From positions 1-64,000 of the forward strand of contig JALOBE010000004.1 of the NCBI GenBank assembly GCA_023228425.1: 64,000 nucleotides of DNA. Direction: 5' to 3'. The number at the start of each line of letters is the position of its first letter. The stretch's first letter is position 1. Of this stretch, positions 15,998 to 23,932 are shown one piece after another. This DNA comes from Syntrophales bacterium (GTDB lineage Bacteria; Desulfobacterota; Syntrophia; Syntrophales; UBA2210). The notes beneath the pieces were generated by a model. It saw only the letters and a list, made by a program, of their open reading frames with translations, was not told the DNA's origin and did not search any database. A program made the translations under genes and the position numbers.

Positions 15998-16774
15998 TCA
16001 CCTGATCATGACCCGAGGTCGCCCCGACTTCGCGTCACGTTCCACCCGAACGTCTGTTTCGTAGACGTCGGTGACGCGCTCTTCGGTGATGACTTCTTCC
16101 GGGCTGCCCAGGGAGTGGATGGTTCCTCCCGAAAGCAGGAGCAGCCGCTCGCAGTAAAGCGACGCCAGGTTCAGGTCGTGGGTGACGGCAATGATGCCCA
16201 GTCCCTGCTCCCGATTGAGTTCCGTCAGCAGGTCGAAGGTTTCCTTCTGGTACTTGATGTCGAGGAAAGCCGTCGGCTCGTCCAGGAGCAGCATCCGGGG
16301 CTGCTGGGCAAGGGCACGGGCGATGAGTACCCGTTGACGCTCACCACCGCTCAATTCGGTCATGCTCCGCCGGGCGAAGGACAACAGCCCCGTCCGCTTC
16401 ATGGCGTTCCGGGCAATGGCGAGGTCGCTGTCGCTTTCGAATTGAAAGCGGCCCAGGTGGGGGGCCCGGCCCATGAGCACCACTTCCTCGACGGAAAAAG
16501 GGAAGACCGGACTGCTGTCCTGGGGTACCACGGCGATGCGCCGGGCGATGTCAGCACGCCTCATATCCTGCATATTCAGACCGTCCAGGGACACTCTTCC
16601 CCGCTGCGGAACGGCGAGGCCGCTGATTATCCTGATGAGTGTCGTTTTTCCCGAGCCGTTGGGCCCGATTACTCCCCAGAAGTCTTCTGTCGAGAAATTG
16701 CAGGACAGATCCTCGAGTACCCAGGGGCCGTCGTGATAATGGAACCAGATTCCTTCGAGGAAGAGTGCCTTCAT
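15998..16774 (-). CDS. btuD: cobalamin ABC importer ATPase
   Basis: A 258-residue ABC ATPase of the FepC/BtuD group. Walker A GPNGSGKT is at 37-44, the signature LSGGERQRVLIARAL near 141-155, Walker B MLLLDEPTAFLD near 161-172, and the switch His in VTHD near 197-200. It powers uptake through BtuC. It begins 4 nt after the btuC stop, so the two are co-translated. The family also includes iron-siderophore ATPases; the riboswitch context decides for cobalamin. Confidence 0.87.
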   Translation of the reverse strand: MKALFLEGIWFHYHDGPWVLEDLSCNFSTEDFWGVIGPNGSGKTTLIRIISGLAVPQRGRVSLDGLNMQDMRRADIARRIAVVPQDSSPVFPFSVEEVVLMGRAPHLGRFQFESDSDLAIARNAMKRTGLLSFARRSMTELSGGERQRVLIARALAQQPRMLLLDEPTAFLDIKYQKETFDLLTELNREQGLGIIAVTHDLNLASLYCERLLLLSGGTIHSLGSPEEVITEERVTDVYETDVRVERDAKSGRPRVMIR

Positions 16775-16778
16775 GGTA

Positions 16779-17801
16779 CTACCGGTCCCTTCGTTTCAGG
16801 AGGTAGACAAAAAAGGGAGCCCCGGAGAGGGCTGTCACGACACCCACGGGGAGATCGGCATAGGGGATCACCGAACGGGCCAGCGTGTCCGCTGCCATGA
16901 GGAAAATGCCTCCGAAGAAGAAAGCCGCCGGCAGTAAGATCCGGTGATCGGAACCGAAAATCATACGAACCATGTGGGGAACGATGAGGCCCACAAATCC
17001 GATAATCCCGCTGAAGGCGACGGCCAGGGCCGTCAGGAGTGATCCCGTTATAAAAAGCGTGAGCTTTACGGCTTCGACATTGACGCCCAGGTGTCCCGCC
17101 GTTTCCTCACCCAGGACGATCAGGTTCAACGGCCGGGCATGGGCGTAAACGATACAGAATCCCGCTGCCAGGAGCGCGAAGAGCAGGCTCAGGTTCACCC
17201 GGTCGGCGGATCCCAGGTTGCCCATGAGCCAGTGGGTGATATCCAGCAGCTCCCCGCTGGTGCTGAGGGACAGGAAAAACATGATCAGGGCCGAGAAAAA
17301 GGCATTCACGATCACACCGGCAAGAAGAAGTGTCGCGGGTCGAAGCGATGTTCCCGTCCGGCCGATGAAAAAGACCAGTGTCATGGCGCAGGCGGCGCCC
17401 AGAAAGGAAAGGGCGGGTACTCCCCAGAAGAAGGCGCCCAGGCCGGCAATGATGGCGACCACCGCCCCCAGGGCGGCTCCGCCGGAAATTCCCAGGATGA
17501 AGGGGTCCGCCAGGGGGTTACGCAGGAGCGCCTGGTACAGAACGCCCGCCGTTGCCAGAGAAGCTCCCGTGATGCCGGCAAAAAGCAGGCGGGGGAGGCG
17601 GATCCGGAACAGGATGACCCGGTCCACCGTGGCGGGGACGGGGGCGTCGGCGGTCCAGGATCGAATAATTTCCTCAACAGCGCCGGGGATGTCGATTCCC
17701 GTGGGGCCGATGGCCATGGAAAACACAAGCGTCACGGCGAAAAGCAGCGCAAACAGTGCCGTCACAGCCAGAACGCGGGGAAAAGTCACCCTTGTGTTCA
17801 T
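16779..17801 (-). CDS. btuC: cobalamin ABC importer permease (FecCD family)
   Basis: A 340-residue integral membrane protein with about ten hydrophobic helices. Recognisable FecCD stretches are RLPRLLFAGITGASLATAGV (about 69-88), LLRNPLADPFILGISGGAALGA (about 92-113) and GIIGFVGLIVPHMVR. The late part ends RSVIPYADLPVGVVTALSGAPFFVYLL, the family's C-terminal block. It forms the channel through which BtuD drives ligand delivered by BtuF. It is the first gene after a cobalamin riboswitch, although about 590 bp of leader with a repeat copy lie between. Confidence 0.88.
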   Translation of the reverse strand: MNTRVTFPRVLAVTALFALLFAVTLVFSMAIGPTGIDIPGAVEEIIRSWTADAPVPATVDRVILFRIRLPRLLFAGITGASLATAGVLYQALLRNPLADPFILGISGGAALGAVVAIIAGLGAFFWGVPALSFLGAACAMTLVFFIGRTGTSLRPATLLLAGVIVNAFFSALIMFFLSLSTSGELLDITHWLMGNLGSADRVNLSLLFALLAAGFCIVYAHARPLNLIVLGEETAGHLGVNVEAVKLTLFITGSLLTALAVAFSGIIGFVGLIVPHMVRMIFGSDHRILLPAAFFFGGIFLMAADTLARSVIPYADLPVGVVTALSGAPFFVYLLKRRDR

Positions 17802-17869
17802 ACGAGTCCTTTCCTCGCGAGGCCCTTTCGTATCAGGCCGAAACGGGGATTTCGAGTTATGTCGTTTCG

Positions 17870-18135
17870 CGGATCATTCAAAATTTTGTCACCTTGAAGA
17901 CACGTACTGTCTCATCACTTTGAGCCTTGTATATTCTGTCATCCCGGGAGGTACCGGACATTCATCCCTCTCGGCGGGTTGTGTGCATTTCGCCATTTCA
18001 GTGTGCCGTGTGCATTTCCTCATTTCGATATCAAGGAAAGATTTCTCGTCGCTTCGCTCCTCGAAATGACAAAATCGCTCCGCTCCTCGAAATGACGGAC
18101 CTTAAGACGCTCCTCGAAATGACACAATGAAAGGT
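17870..18135. repeat. dispersed repeat element in btuC leader
   Basis: Contains a unit GATTTCTCGTCGCTTCGCTC with CTCGAAATGACAAA, several shortened units (CGCTCCTCGAAATGACGG), and the right end AAATGACACAATGAAAGGTC near 18115-18135. The left part is degenerate (GTCATCCCGGGAGGTACCGG). It lies inside the predicted leader RNA between the cobalamin riboswitch and btuC. Confidence 0.8.
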
Positions 18136-18389
18136 CTCGTTTGCTTTTGCCGGGGGGATACTACGTGTCAAGGACCTGTCACGCCCGGCTGGACAGCTCC
18201 ATCCCCGCGGGTGCTTCCGGATTTCCGCCTTTGTGGGAACTACATAACGGGCAGTTTTTCAGATGCACCAGTGGGGTTCGGGCCTGGGGGCCGGACACGC
18301 CTCGCCGGTACCGATTACGACGGTGGAGACAGCGATTGTACATTAATTGTGCAAAACGAGTGCTTCGCGACGCACCTCCCTCGAGGTTT
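18136..18389. other. btuC leader between riboswitch and repeat
   Basis: No gene is supported. On the minus strand this part of the leader has a short hairpin (GTGC/GCAC, 18360-18375) followed by TCGTTTT that might act as the riboswitch expression platform, though the stem is weak. Further on, TTCCCACAAAGGCGGAAATC resembles a second type of intergenic repeat seen in many proteobacteria. Confidence 0.3.
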
Positions 18390-18546
18390 TCCTCATGGAT
18401 CGGTATTCCGGCTCAGGGCGACCTACTGGTCCGTCTTCCCATCACGCGGGCGTGATAGTGACATGGTGGACGTTCGTTCCCTTTACGGCTGCGGGGCAGC
18501 GGGGGCTTTTCACCCCTCTTCCTCACATCCATGGGCGATATGAATA
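18390..18546 (-). ncRNA. cobalamin (AdoCbl) riboswitch
   Basis: Read on the minus strand the element shows, in order, GAGGGGTGAAAAGCCCCCGC, then GCTGCCCCGCAGCCGTAA, then CACTATCACGCCCGCGTGAT followed by GGGAAGACGG, and finally the B12 box GAGCCGGAATACCGATCC (18397-18414). The order and these core words match cobalamin riboswitches, where binding of adenosylcobalamin shuts off downstream expression. It lies right after a good promoter and heads the btuC-btuD-btuB-btuF cluster. The exact ends are estimated. Confidence 0.9.
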
Positions 18547-18552
18547 GACGGC

Positions 18553-18581
18553 ATACTACATGATCGGGGATATGGGGTCAA
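18553..18581 (-). promoter_or_regulatory. sigma-70 promoter of the cobalamin uptake locus
   Basis: Minus strand TTGACC (18576-18581), 17-bp spacer, TAGTAT (18553-18558). The predicted start lies about 7 nt ahead of the riboswitch, which fits a regulated leader RNA. Confidence 0.7.
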
Positions 18582-18683
18582 ATGTTTTTTGATGATGTTA
18601 GCAACACCCCGGGATGTCAGGTGCTTTTGACATGGAATTGTGCGGTACTGTCTTCCGGTGTCAGGAGATATTTCCGTACATGT

Positions 18684-19670
18684 CTACAGTTCGGTGCGGC
18701 GGAGTTCTTCAGATGTGCGTGTTGTGAGATAGGAGGGAGCGATGTCAAAGACCGTCTTCGCTCCTACGGAGCCTTCGCGGTTCAGTCTGAAGGCGGCGCG
18801 GGCGTAGGCGATCAGGATACTCGCCGTGAAGTAGGGATTGCTTTCCAGCTTCAGGCACAATTCCATCAGTTGTTTTGAATTGTCGGCGGTTCGGGCCGAC
18901 CGTACGACACAGCCGCCGTGGGGCATGGCTCCGTGACGTTCCCGCATTTCTTCAGGGGAGATGAACGTTACTCGGGTGTCGTACCCGGCGAAGTAGTGGG
19001 GCATGGCTTTGATTGATGCCTCTATAGCCGCCTGGTCGGCTCCTTCCCGGGCTACCACGTAGCAGATCCGGAGATGTTTCTCTCCTGTCGACAGGATCGG
19101 CTCGTCTCCCGACCGGACCCGGTCAAGGGCGCTGTCGGTGGGGAGGGTGTACTGCCGGGCGTCCAGAACCCCTTCTATCCGCCGAATGGCGTCGGAGTGG
19201 CCCTGGCTCACACCGGGCCCCCAGAACGTGTAACTCGTTCCCCGGGGCAGAAAGGCTTCCTCGAGGACCCGTACCAGCGAAAAGAGGCCCGGGTCCCATC
19301 CGGTGGCGATCACCGCCGTGGTTCCCGCCTGTCGTGCCGCAGCGTCCACAGCCTCGAAATATTCGGGAATGCGGGCATGGGTATCATAGCTGTCGACGGT
19401 ATTGAACATTCCCGCGAATCGCGGCCCCTGCTCAGGAAGGTCCGTGACGGAGCCGCCGCAGAGTATGGCAACGTCGATGTCCGGTATGAATGCGGGCGCG
19501 TCATCGACGTGATACACCGGTATTTCCCCGTTGGCCGGCGTGATCGACGAGGGGGCTCTTCGAGTAAAAATACCGCGGACGTCCATGTCCGGGGCCGATG
19601 CCGCCTCTTTCTCGGCGGCCTGCCCGATGTTGCCGTAGCCGATAATGCCGATTCTGATCCGTTCGCTCAA
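18684..19670 (-). CDS. ddh: meso-diaminopimelate D-dehydrogenase
   Basis: A 328-residue NADP-dependent enzyme that in one step interconverts tetrahydrodipicolinate and meso-diaminopimelate, a shortcut in lysine and peptidoglycan precursor synthesis. The N-terminal Rossmann fold has GIIGYGNIGQAA (8-19). Family words follow: FNTVDSYDTHARIPEY, ATGWDPGLFSLVR (about 121-133), YTFWGPGVSQGHSDA (about 146-160), and GGCVVRSART near 253. The C-terminus (ARAAFRLNREGSVGAKTVFD) matches the family. It is a monocistronic leftward gene lying upstream of the B12 promoter. The distribution of ddh is patchy in bacteria, consistent with horizontal spread. Confidence 0.93.
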   Translation of the reverse strand: MSERIRIGIIGYGNIGQAAEKEAASAPDMDVRGIFTRRAPSSITPANGEIPVYHVDDAPAFIPDIDVAILCGGSVTDLPEQGPRFAGMFNTVDSYDTHARIPEYFEAVDAAARQAGTTAVIATGWDPGLFSLVRVLEEAFLPRGTSYTFWGPGVSQGHSDAIRRIEGVLDARQYTLPTDSALDRVRSGDEPILSTGEKHLRICYVVAREGADQAAIEASIKAMPHYFAGYDTRVTFISPEEMRERHGAMPHGGCVVRSARTADNSKQLMELCLKLESNPYFTASILIAYARAAFRLNREGSVGAKTVFDIAPSYLTTRTSEELRRTEL

Positions 19671-19800
19671 GGGTGTCCTTTCGGGTTCTGTCGTGAAGAA
19701 ACCGAGAGGCAGTCTATCGGCGCGGGGAAGGCCCTGTCAAGAAAAAAGCACCCTGGAATCGGGTGATGCATCCTTCGATGAGCCCGGTTCCGATCGCTGA
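19671..19800. other. ddh upstream region
   Basis: About 130 bp preceding ddh on the minus strand. No riboswitch or clear promoter was recognised. The next repeat copy starts at 19805. Confidence 0.3.
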
Positions 19801-19804
19801 GTGC

Positions 19805-20393
19805 AACCTTTGCACAACTGTCGATTGTGTCATGTCGATATCAAGGAAAGATTTCTCGTCGCTTCGCTCCTCGAAATGACGGACCTTAAGGTGCTCCCCG
19901 AAGTGACGGAATTAAACACTCCTCGAAATGACATTTTTAAAGGTCACCTCGAACGTTCCCCCGTCACTTCGAACATTCCCCTGTCACTTCGAACGCATGT
20001 GAGAAGTCTGAAAGATCCCTCGCTTTGCTCGGGACATGGATTTCTCGTCGCTTCGCTCCTCGAAATGACGGGCCTTAAGATGCTTCTCGAAGTGACGGGC
20101 CTTAAGATGCTCCCCGAAGTGACGGGTCTTAAGGCGCTCCTCGCAATGACAAGGAGCGTTTTGAATACCAGCCATTTTTGTCATTTCGACCGGAGGGAGA
20201 AATCTTTCACTAACGGCCATCATCAGGATTTCTCGTCGCTTCGCTCCTCGAAATGACGGACCTTAAGGTGCTCCCCGAAGTGACGGGCCTTAAGGCGCTT
20301 CTCGAAATGACTGGAGTTACAGTGCCCGTCTCGTTGACGGGCCGAGATCGCTCCTCCAAACGGGCTGTACAACGCTCTTCGCGGCGACGGAAT
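19805..20393. repeat. dispersed repeat element, longest well-conserved copy
   Basis: Begins with the left terminal sequence AACCTTTGCACAACTGTCGA followed by TTGTGTCATGTCGA (19805-19838). It contains three hairpin-like units of the GATTTCTCGTCGCTTCGCTC type (near 19849, 20040 and 20227), and CACTTCGAACGCATGTGAG at about 19985. A run of short units such as TTAAGGTGCTCCCCGAAGTG and CTTAAGATGCTTCTCGAAGT alternates between GACCTTAAG words. It stops at the 3' end of the acyl-CoA synthetase gene. No gene is seen within. Confidence 0.88.
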
Positions 20394-22199
20394 TCAAGGC
20401 TCCTGGTACATGGACTCGATCAGGTCGGCAAACTGCGTGTTGATCGCCTTTCTCTTGACCTTCATGGTGGGTGTCACCTCGCCGTCTTCGGTATAGAGTT
20501 TCTTGTCCAGGATGCGGAACTTCCGTATGTTCTCCACCCGTGCAAGCTGGCGGTTCACTTTGTCCACTTCTTCCTGGATCAGCTCGACAACCTCCGGTGC
20601 CCTGGTCATACTGGCAAAGGTGGTGAACGGAACTTTCCGGTCCTGGGCGAACTTGGTGACATTCTCTTCGTCGATGACGATGATGGCCGTCAGGTATTTT
20701 CTGCCGTCGCCGATGATCACTGAATCGTTGATATAGTGGGACGTTTTAAGGAGGTTCTCAATATACTGGGGAGCGATGTTTTTCCCTCCCGCCGTGATGA
20801 TGAGATCCTTTTTCCGGTCCGTCAGCTTGAGGAACCCCTCATCATCTACCTCGCCCACGTCGCCGGTGTACATCCATCCGTCCCGGAGGACTTCCTTCGT
20901 CAGTTCCTCATCCCTGTAATAGCCTTTGAAAATGCCCTTGTGCCTGACCACGATCTCGCCGTCATCGGCGATTCTCACCTCGGTGCCCGGCAGGGGCCGC
21001 CCCACCGTCCCCACTTTGTAGTTTTTCTCTTCCGATATATGGGTAACCCCGGTGGTTTCCGTCATGCCGTAACCTTCGCGGATCGGGATACCGATGCTCA
21101 GGAAAAACTTCAGCACTTCATGGGAGATGGGAGCGGCGCCGGAAGCGCCAAAGCGAACCCGGTCGAATCCCAGCCGCTTCTTGAGTTTTCTGAAGATGAC
21201 GAAATAGGCCGCCTGATAGGCCAGGGCCAGGTGAAGCGGAACCTTTTCCCGGGCGATGACCTTGTTGTTGTAGCGGGTGCCAATGGTGATGGCAATGTCA
21301 TAGAGTGTCCGCTTCAGCCAGGTTGCGTCGGCCATCTTGAGCACGATAGCGGAGTAGTATTTTTCCCAGATGCGTGGAACGGCATGGAACACCGTGGGCG
21401 ACACTTCCCGCATGTCCGCCATGACGGTGTCCGTGTTTTCAGTAAAGTTCACGATATGTCCCACTGAGAGATGGAACATGATATCGAATATCTGTTCGTA
21501 GACGTGATTCAGGGGAAGGAAGGAGATCGTTTCATCATCGACGGTGGTGTCCAGGATGGACCGGGCCGCCTGTCCCACCCAGAGGTAGCCTTCGTGAGCG
21601 AGCAAGGCGCCCTTTGGCGGTCCCGTCGTTCCCGAAGTGTAGATAATGCCCGCCGTGTCTCCGGGCTTTGCCTGCAGCGCGAGCTTTTTGAAGAGGCCGG
21701 GATCGTCCTGGTCCGTCTTTCTGCCCAGTTCGAGCAGTTCGTCGAAACTCATGAACATGGGGTCTTCGAAATGTTTGAGCCCCTCCAATTCCCACACGAT
21801 GAGTTTCCGTAGCTTGGGTGTTTTTTCTCTGAAAACGAGTGCTTTATCCAGTTGCTCCTCGTCTTCGCACATGTAGATTACCGAGTCTGAATGGCCCACC
21901 ACGTATTCGCATTCGGGAGGCGGATTGGTTGTGTATATGCCCACCCAGGCACCGCCGGCACAGACGGCCCCCAGGGCTGAGTAGAGCCATTCGGGACGGT
22001 TTTCTCCGATGATCGATACGTGCTCGCCATACCTGACCCCCAGGGCGTGGAGCCCGAGGGCCACATGCTTGACCTTTTCCAGGTACTCGGCCCAGGTGAT
22101 GTCCCGCCAGATTCCCAGGTATTTTCTCCGCATTGCCACCCGATTCGGCTGTTTTTCTGCTATGTTCAGCAGTGCCTTGGGCAGCGTGTCGATTACCAT
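20394..22199 (-). CDS. long-chain acyl-CoA synthetase (AMP-forming)
   Basis: A 601-residue adenylate-forming ligase that activates a carboxylic acid, probably a fatty acid, to its CoA thioester. The ATP loop IIYTSGTTGPPKG is at 185-197. The A5 motif GYGMTETTG lies near 383-391, GWMYTGDVGEVDDEGFLKLTD near 458, and DRKKDLIITAGGKNIAP supplies the hinge. The C-terminal catalytic Lys is in PTMKVKRKAI. Length and the FadD15-like C-terminal insertion fit long-chain enzymes. It is the last gene of a liv-type transporter cluster, an order common in deltaproteobacteria, which suggests the transported substrate or a related acid is activated here. Confidence 0.9.
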   Translation of the reverse strand: MVIDTLPKALLNIAEKQPNRVAMRRKYLGIWRDITWAEYLEKVKHVALGLHALGVRYGEHVSIIGENRPEWLYSALGAVCAGGAWVGIYTTNPPPECEYVVGHSDSVIYMCEDEEQLDKALVFREKTPKLRKLIVWELEGLKHFEDPMFMSFDELLELGRKTDQDDPGLFKKLALQAKPGDTAGIIYTSGTTGPPKGALLAHEGYLWVGQAARSILDTTVDDETISFLPLNHVYEQIFDIMFHLSVGHIVNFTENTDTVMADMREVSPTVFHAVPRIWEKYYSAIVLKMADATWLKRTLYDIAITIGTRYNNKVIAREKVPLHLALAYQAAYFVIFRKLKKRLGFDRVRFGASGAAPISHEVLKFFLSIGIPIREGYGMTETTGVTHISEEKNYKVGTVGRPLPGTEVRIADDGEIVVRHKGIFKGYYRDEELTKEVLRDGWMYTGDVGEVDDEGFLKLTDRKKDLIITAGGKNIAPQYIENLLKTSHYINDSVIIGDGRKYLTAIIVIDEENVTKFAQDRKVPFTTFASMTRAPEVVELIQEEVDKVNRQLARVENIRKFRILDKKLYTEDGEVTPTMKVKRKAINTQFADLIESMYQEP

Positions 22200-22261
22200 G
22201 GTACAACCCCCTTGAACGACGGATTCTGTGGCCGAAGAACAGGGCAGCCGATTCTCGCGGA

Positions 22262-23044
22262 CTACCGGAACCGGACCTTTCTCCTGTAGCGTTTGTATCC
22301 CTTCACCGATTGTTCGGTGGCGATGCCGAGATAGAATTCCTTGATGTCCTCATCTTCGCGGAGAACGTCCGGCTTGTCGGCCCTGACTATCCGGCCGTTT
22401 TCAAGAAGATAGGCAAAATGCGAGTACTTGAGGGCCATGTTGACGTTTTGCTCCACGAGCAGAATGGTGACGCCGTCCTGTTCGTTGATGTCCTGTATGA
22501 TACTGAATATCTCATGGGTCAGAAGCGGCGAGAGGCCGAGGGATGGTTCGTCGAGCATCAGCAGCCTGGGTCGGCTCATGAGTGCACGGCCGATGGCGAG
22601 CATCTGCTGCTCCCCGCCGCTCATCAGGCCCGCCTGCTGGTTTATCCGTTCCTTGAGAATGGGGAAATGATGAAATACATTCTCCAGGTCATTTTTGATG
22701 CCGTCCCTGTCCTTTCTCGTATAGGCGCCTATCGTTATGTTTTCGAGGACCGTGAGTTCCGGAAAGACTTCACGACCTTCCGGAACGTAGCCGATGCCCA
22801 TCCTGACGATCTGGTCGGTTCTCTTGCGGTCGATACGCTCGCCCATAAATTCAATGGAGCCCTTTTCGGGCTGTTCATGCTTGGCGTCGTAGAAGAGTCG
22901 CATGATCGTCTTCAGGATTGTCGTTTTCCCTGCGCCGTTTGAGCCGAGAAGCGCCACGATGTTCCCTTTGCCGATTTCGAAGGAAATCCCGTGAAGGGCC
23001 CGGATCAGATCGTACCAGGTCTCGATGTTGCCGACCTTGAGCAT
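22262..23044 (-). CDS. livF: branched-chain amino-acid ABC transporter ATPase LivF
   Basis: A 260-residue ABC ATPase. Walker A GSNGAGKT is at 34-41, signature MSGGEQQMLAIGRAL near 142-156, Walker B LLMLDEPSLGLSP near 161-173. The VEQN switch motif in place of VTHD is typical of LivF. It starts in an ATG that overlaps the livG stop (TGATG). The C-terminal extension (about 25 residues, KGYKRYRRKVRFR) is basic. Substrate may be branched-chain amino acids or another small carboxylate, as such systems are broad. Confidence 0.9.
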   Translation of the reverse strand: MLKVGNIETWYDLIRALHGISFEIGKGNIVALLGSNGAGKTTILKTIMRLFYDAKHEQPEKGSIEFMGERIDRKRTDQIVRMGIGYVPEGREVFPELTVLENITIGAYTRKDRDGIKNDLENVFHHFPILKERINQQAGLMSGGEQQMLAIGRALMSRPRLLMLDEPSLGLSPLLTHEIFSIIQDINEQDGVTILLVEQNVNMALKYSHFAYLLENGRIVRADKPDVLREDEDIKEFYLGIATEQSVKGYKRYRRKVRFR

Positions 23045-23823
23045 CAGCTGGTTTCCCCCTCTCCGAGGTAGGCCTGTATCACCTCCGGGTGCTGCTGGAC
23101 CTCCCGGGGAGTGCCCAGAACGATTTCCTGTCCCTGGTTCATGGCGAAGACCCGGTCGGAAATACCCATTATCATGTTCATGTCATGCTCGATCAGCAGA
23201 ATCGTTACCTTGTAATCTTCCCGTATATCCTTGATCCAGATGGTAAGATCATCCTTTTCCTCGGTGTTCATGCCTGCCGAGGGTTCGTCGAGCAACATCA
23301 CCTTCGGCTCCATCGCCAGCGCCCGCCCCACCTCGACAAGCTTGCGTTTCCCGTAGGCAAGGCTGCCCACATACTGATCTCGCACGGACTGAAGTTCAAG
23401 AAAATCAATTATCTTTTCAACTTTTTCCCGGTGACGAACCTCCTCCCGGGCCGCCGGCGATCGCTTGCCGAACATGAAGGCGCCGCTGAAGATTCCCGTT
23501 TTCATGTGAATGTGCCTGCCCAGCATGAGATTGTCCATGACCGTGGCGTTTGAGAAGAGCTCGATGTTCTGAAAGGTCCGGGCGATTCCGCGCCTGGCGA
23601 TGCGATCGGGAGTCTTCCCCACCAGGTTTTCCCCTCCCATGAGGACCCTCCCCGCATCGGGTCGATAGATGCCGCTGATGAGGTTGAAGATGGTGGTTTT
23701 TCCCGATCCATTAGGGCCGATGATTGAAAAAATCTCTTCCTGCTCGACACTGAAGCTGACGTTATTGACGGCTCGCAGACCGCCGAAACTGATGGTCAGG
23801 TTTTCAATGCTGAAATACGCCAT
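23044..23823 (-). CDS. livG: branched-chain amino-acid ABC transporter ATPase LivG
   Basis: A 259-residue ABC ATPase with Walker A GPNGSGKT at 36-43, the RTFQNIELF motif of LivG near 85, a signature segment SLAYGKRKLVEVGRAL in place of LSGGQ, and Walker B VMLLDEPSAGMN. The start was set at 23823 (MAYFSIENLTISF) because AAAGGA lies upstream and the 45 codons open before it are unlike the family. It partners LivF as the second ATPase. Confidence 0.9.
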   Translation of the reverse strand: MAYFSIENLTISFGGLRAVNNVSFSVEQEEIFSIIGPNGSGKTTIFNLISGIYRPDAGRVLMGGENLVGKTPDRIARRGIARTFQNIELFSNATVMDNLMLGRHIHMKTGIFSGAFMFGKRSPAAREEVRHREKVEKIIDFLELQSVRDQYVGSLAYGKRKLVEVGRALAMEPKVMLLDEPSAGMNTEEKDDLTIWIKDIREDYKVTILLIEHDMNMIMGISDRVFAMNQGQEIVLGTPREVQQHPEVIQAYLGEGETS

Positions 23824-23932
23824 GAAGGTTGTGTCCTTTGCAGGGGGAAATGGTGGTACAGGCGTGGTTCCGGAATGCCGGCGGGACCGCTGAGACCGGC
23901 CCCGCCGGTTCCGGCATGCCTGGTCGGTCCGC

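Noticed and set aside
18127..18547. Protein-coding frames of up to 138 residues on the plus strand
   Set aside because: They run antisense through the cobalamin riboswitch and its leader; the RNA motif explains the conservation, and no protein motif is seen.
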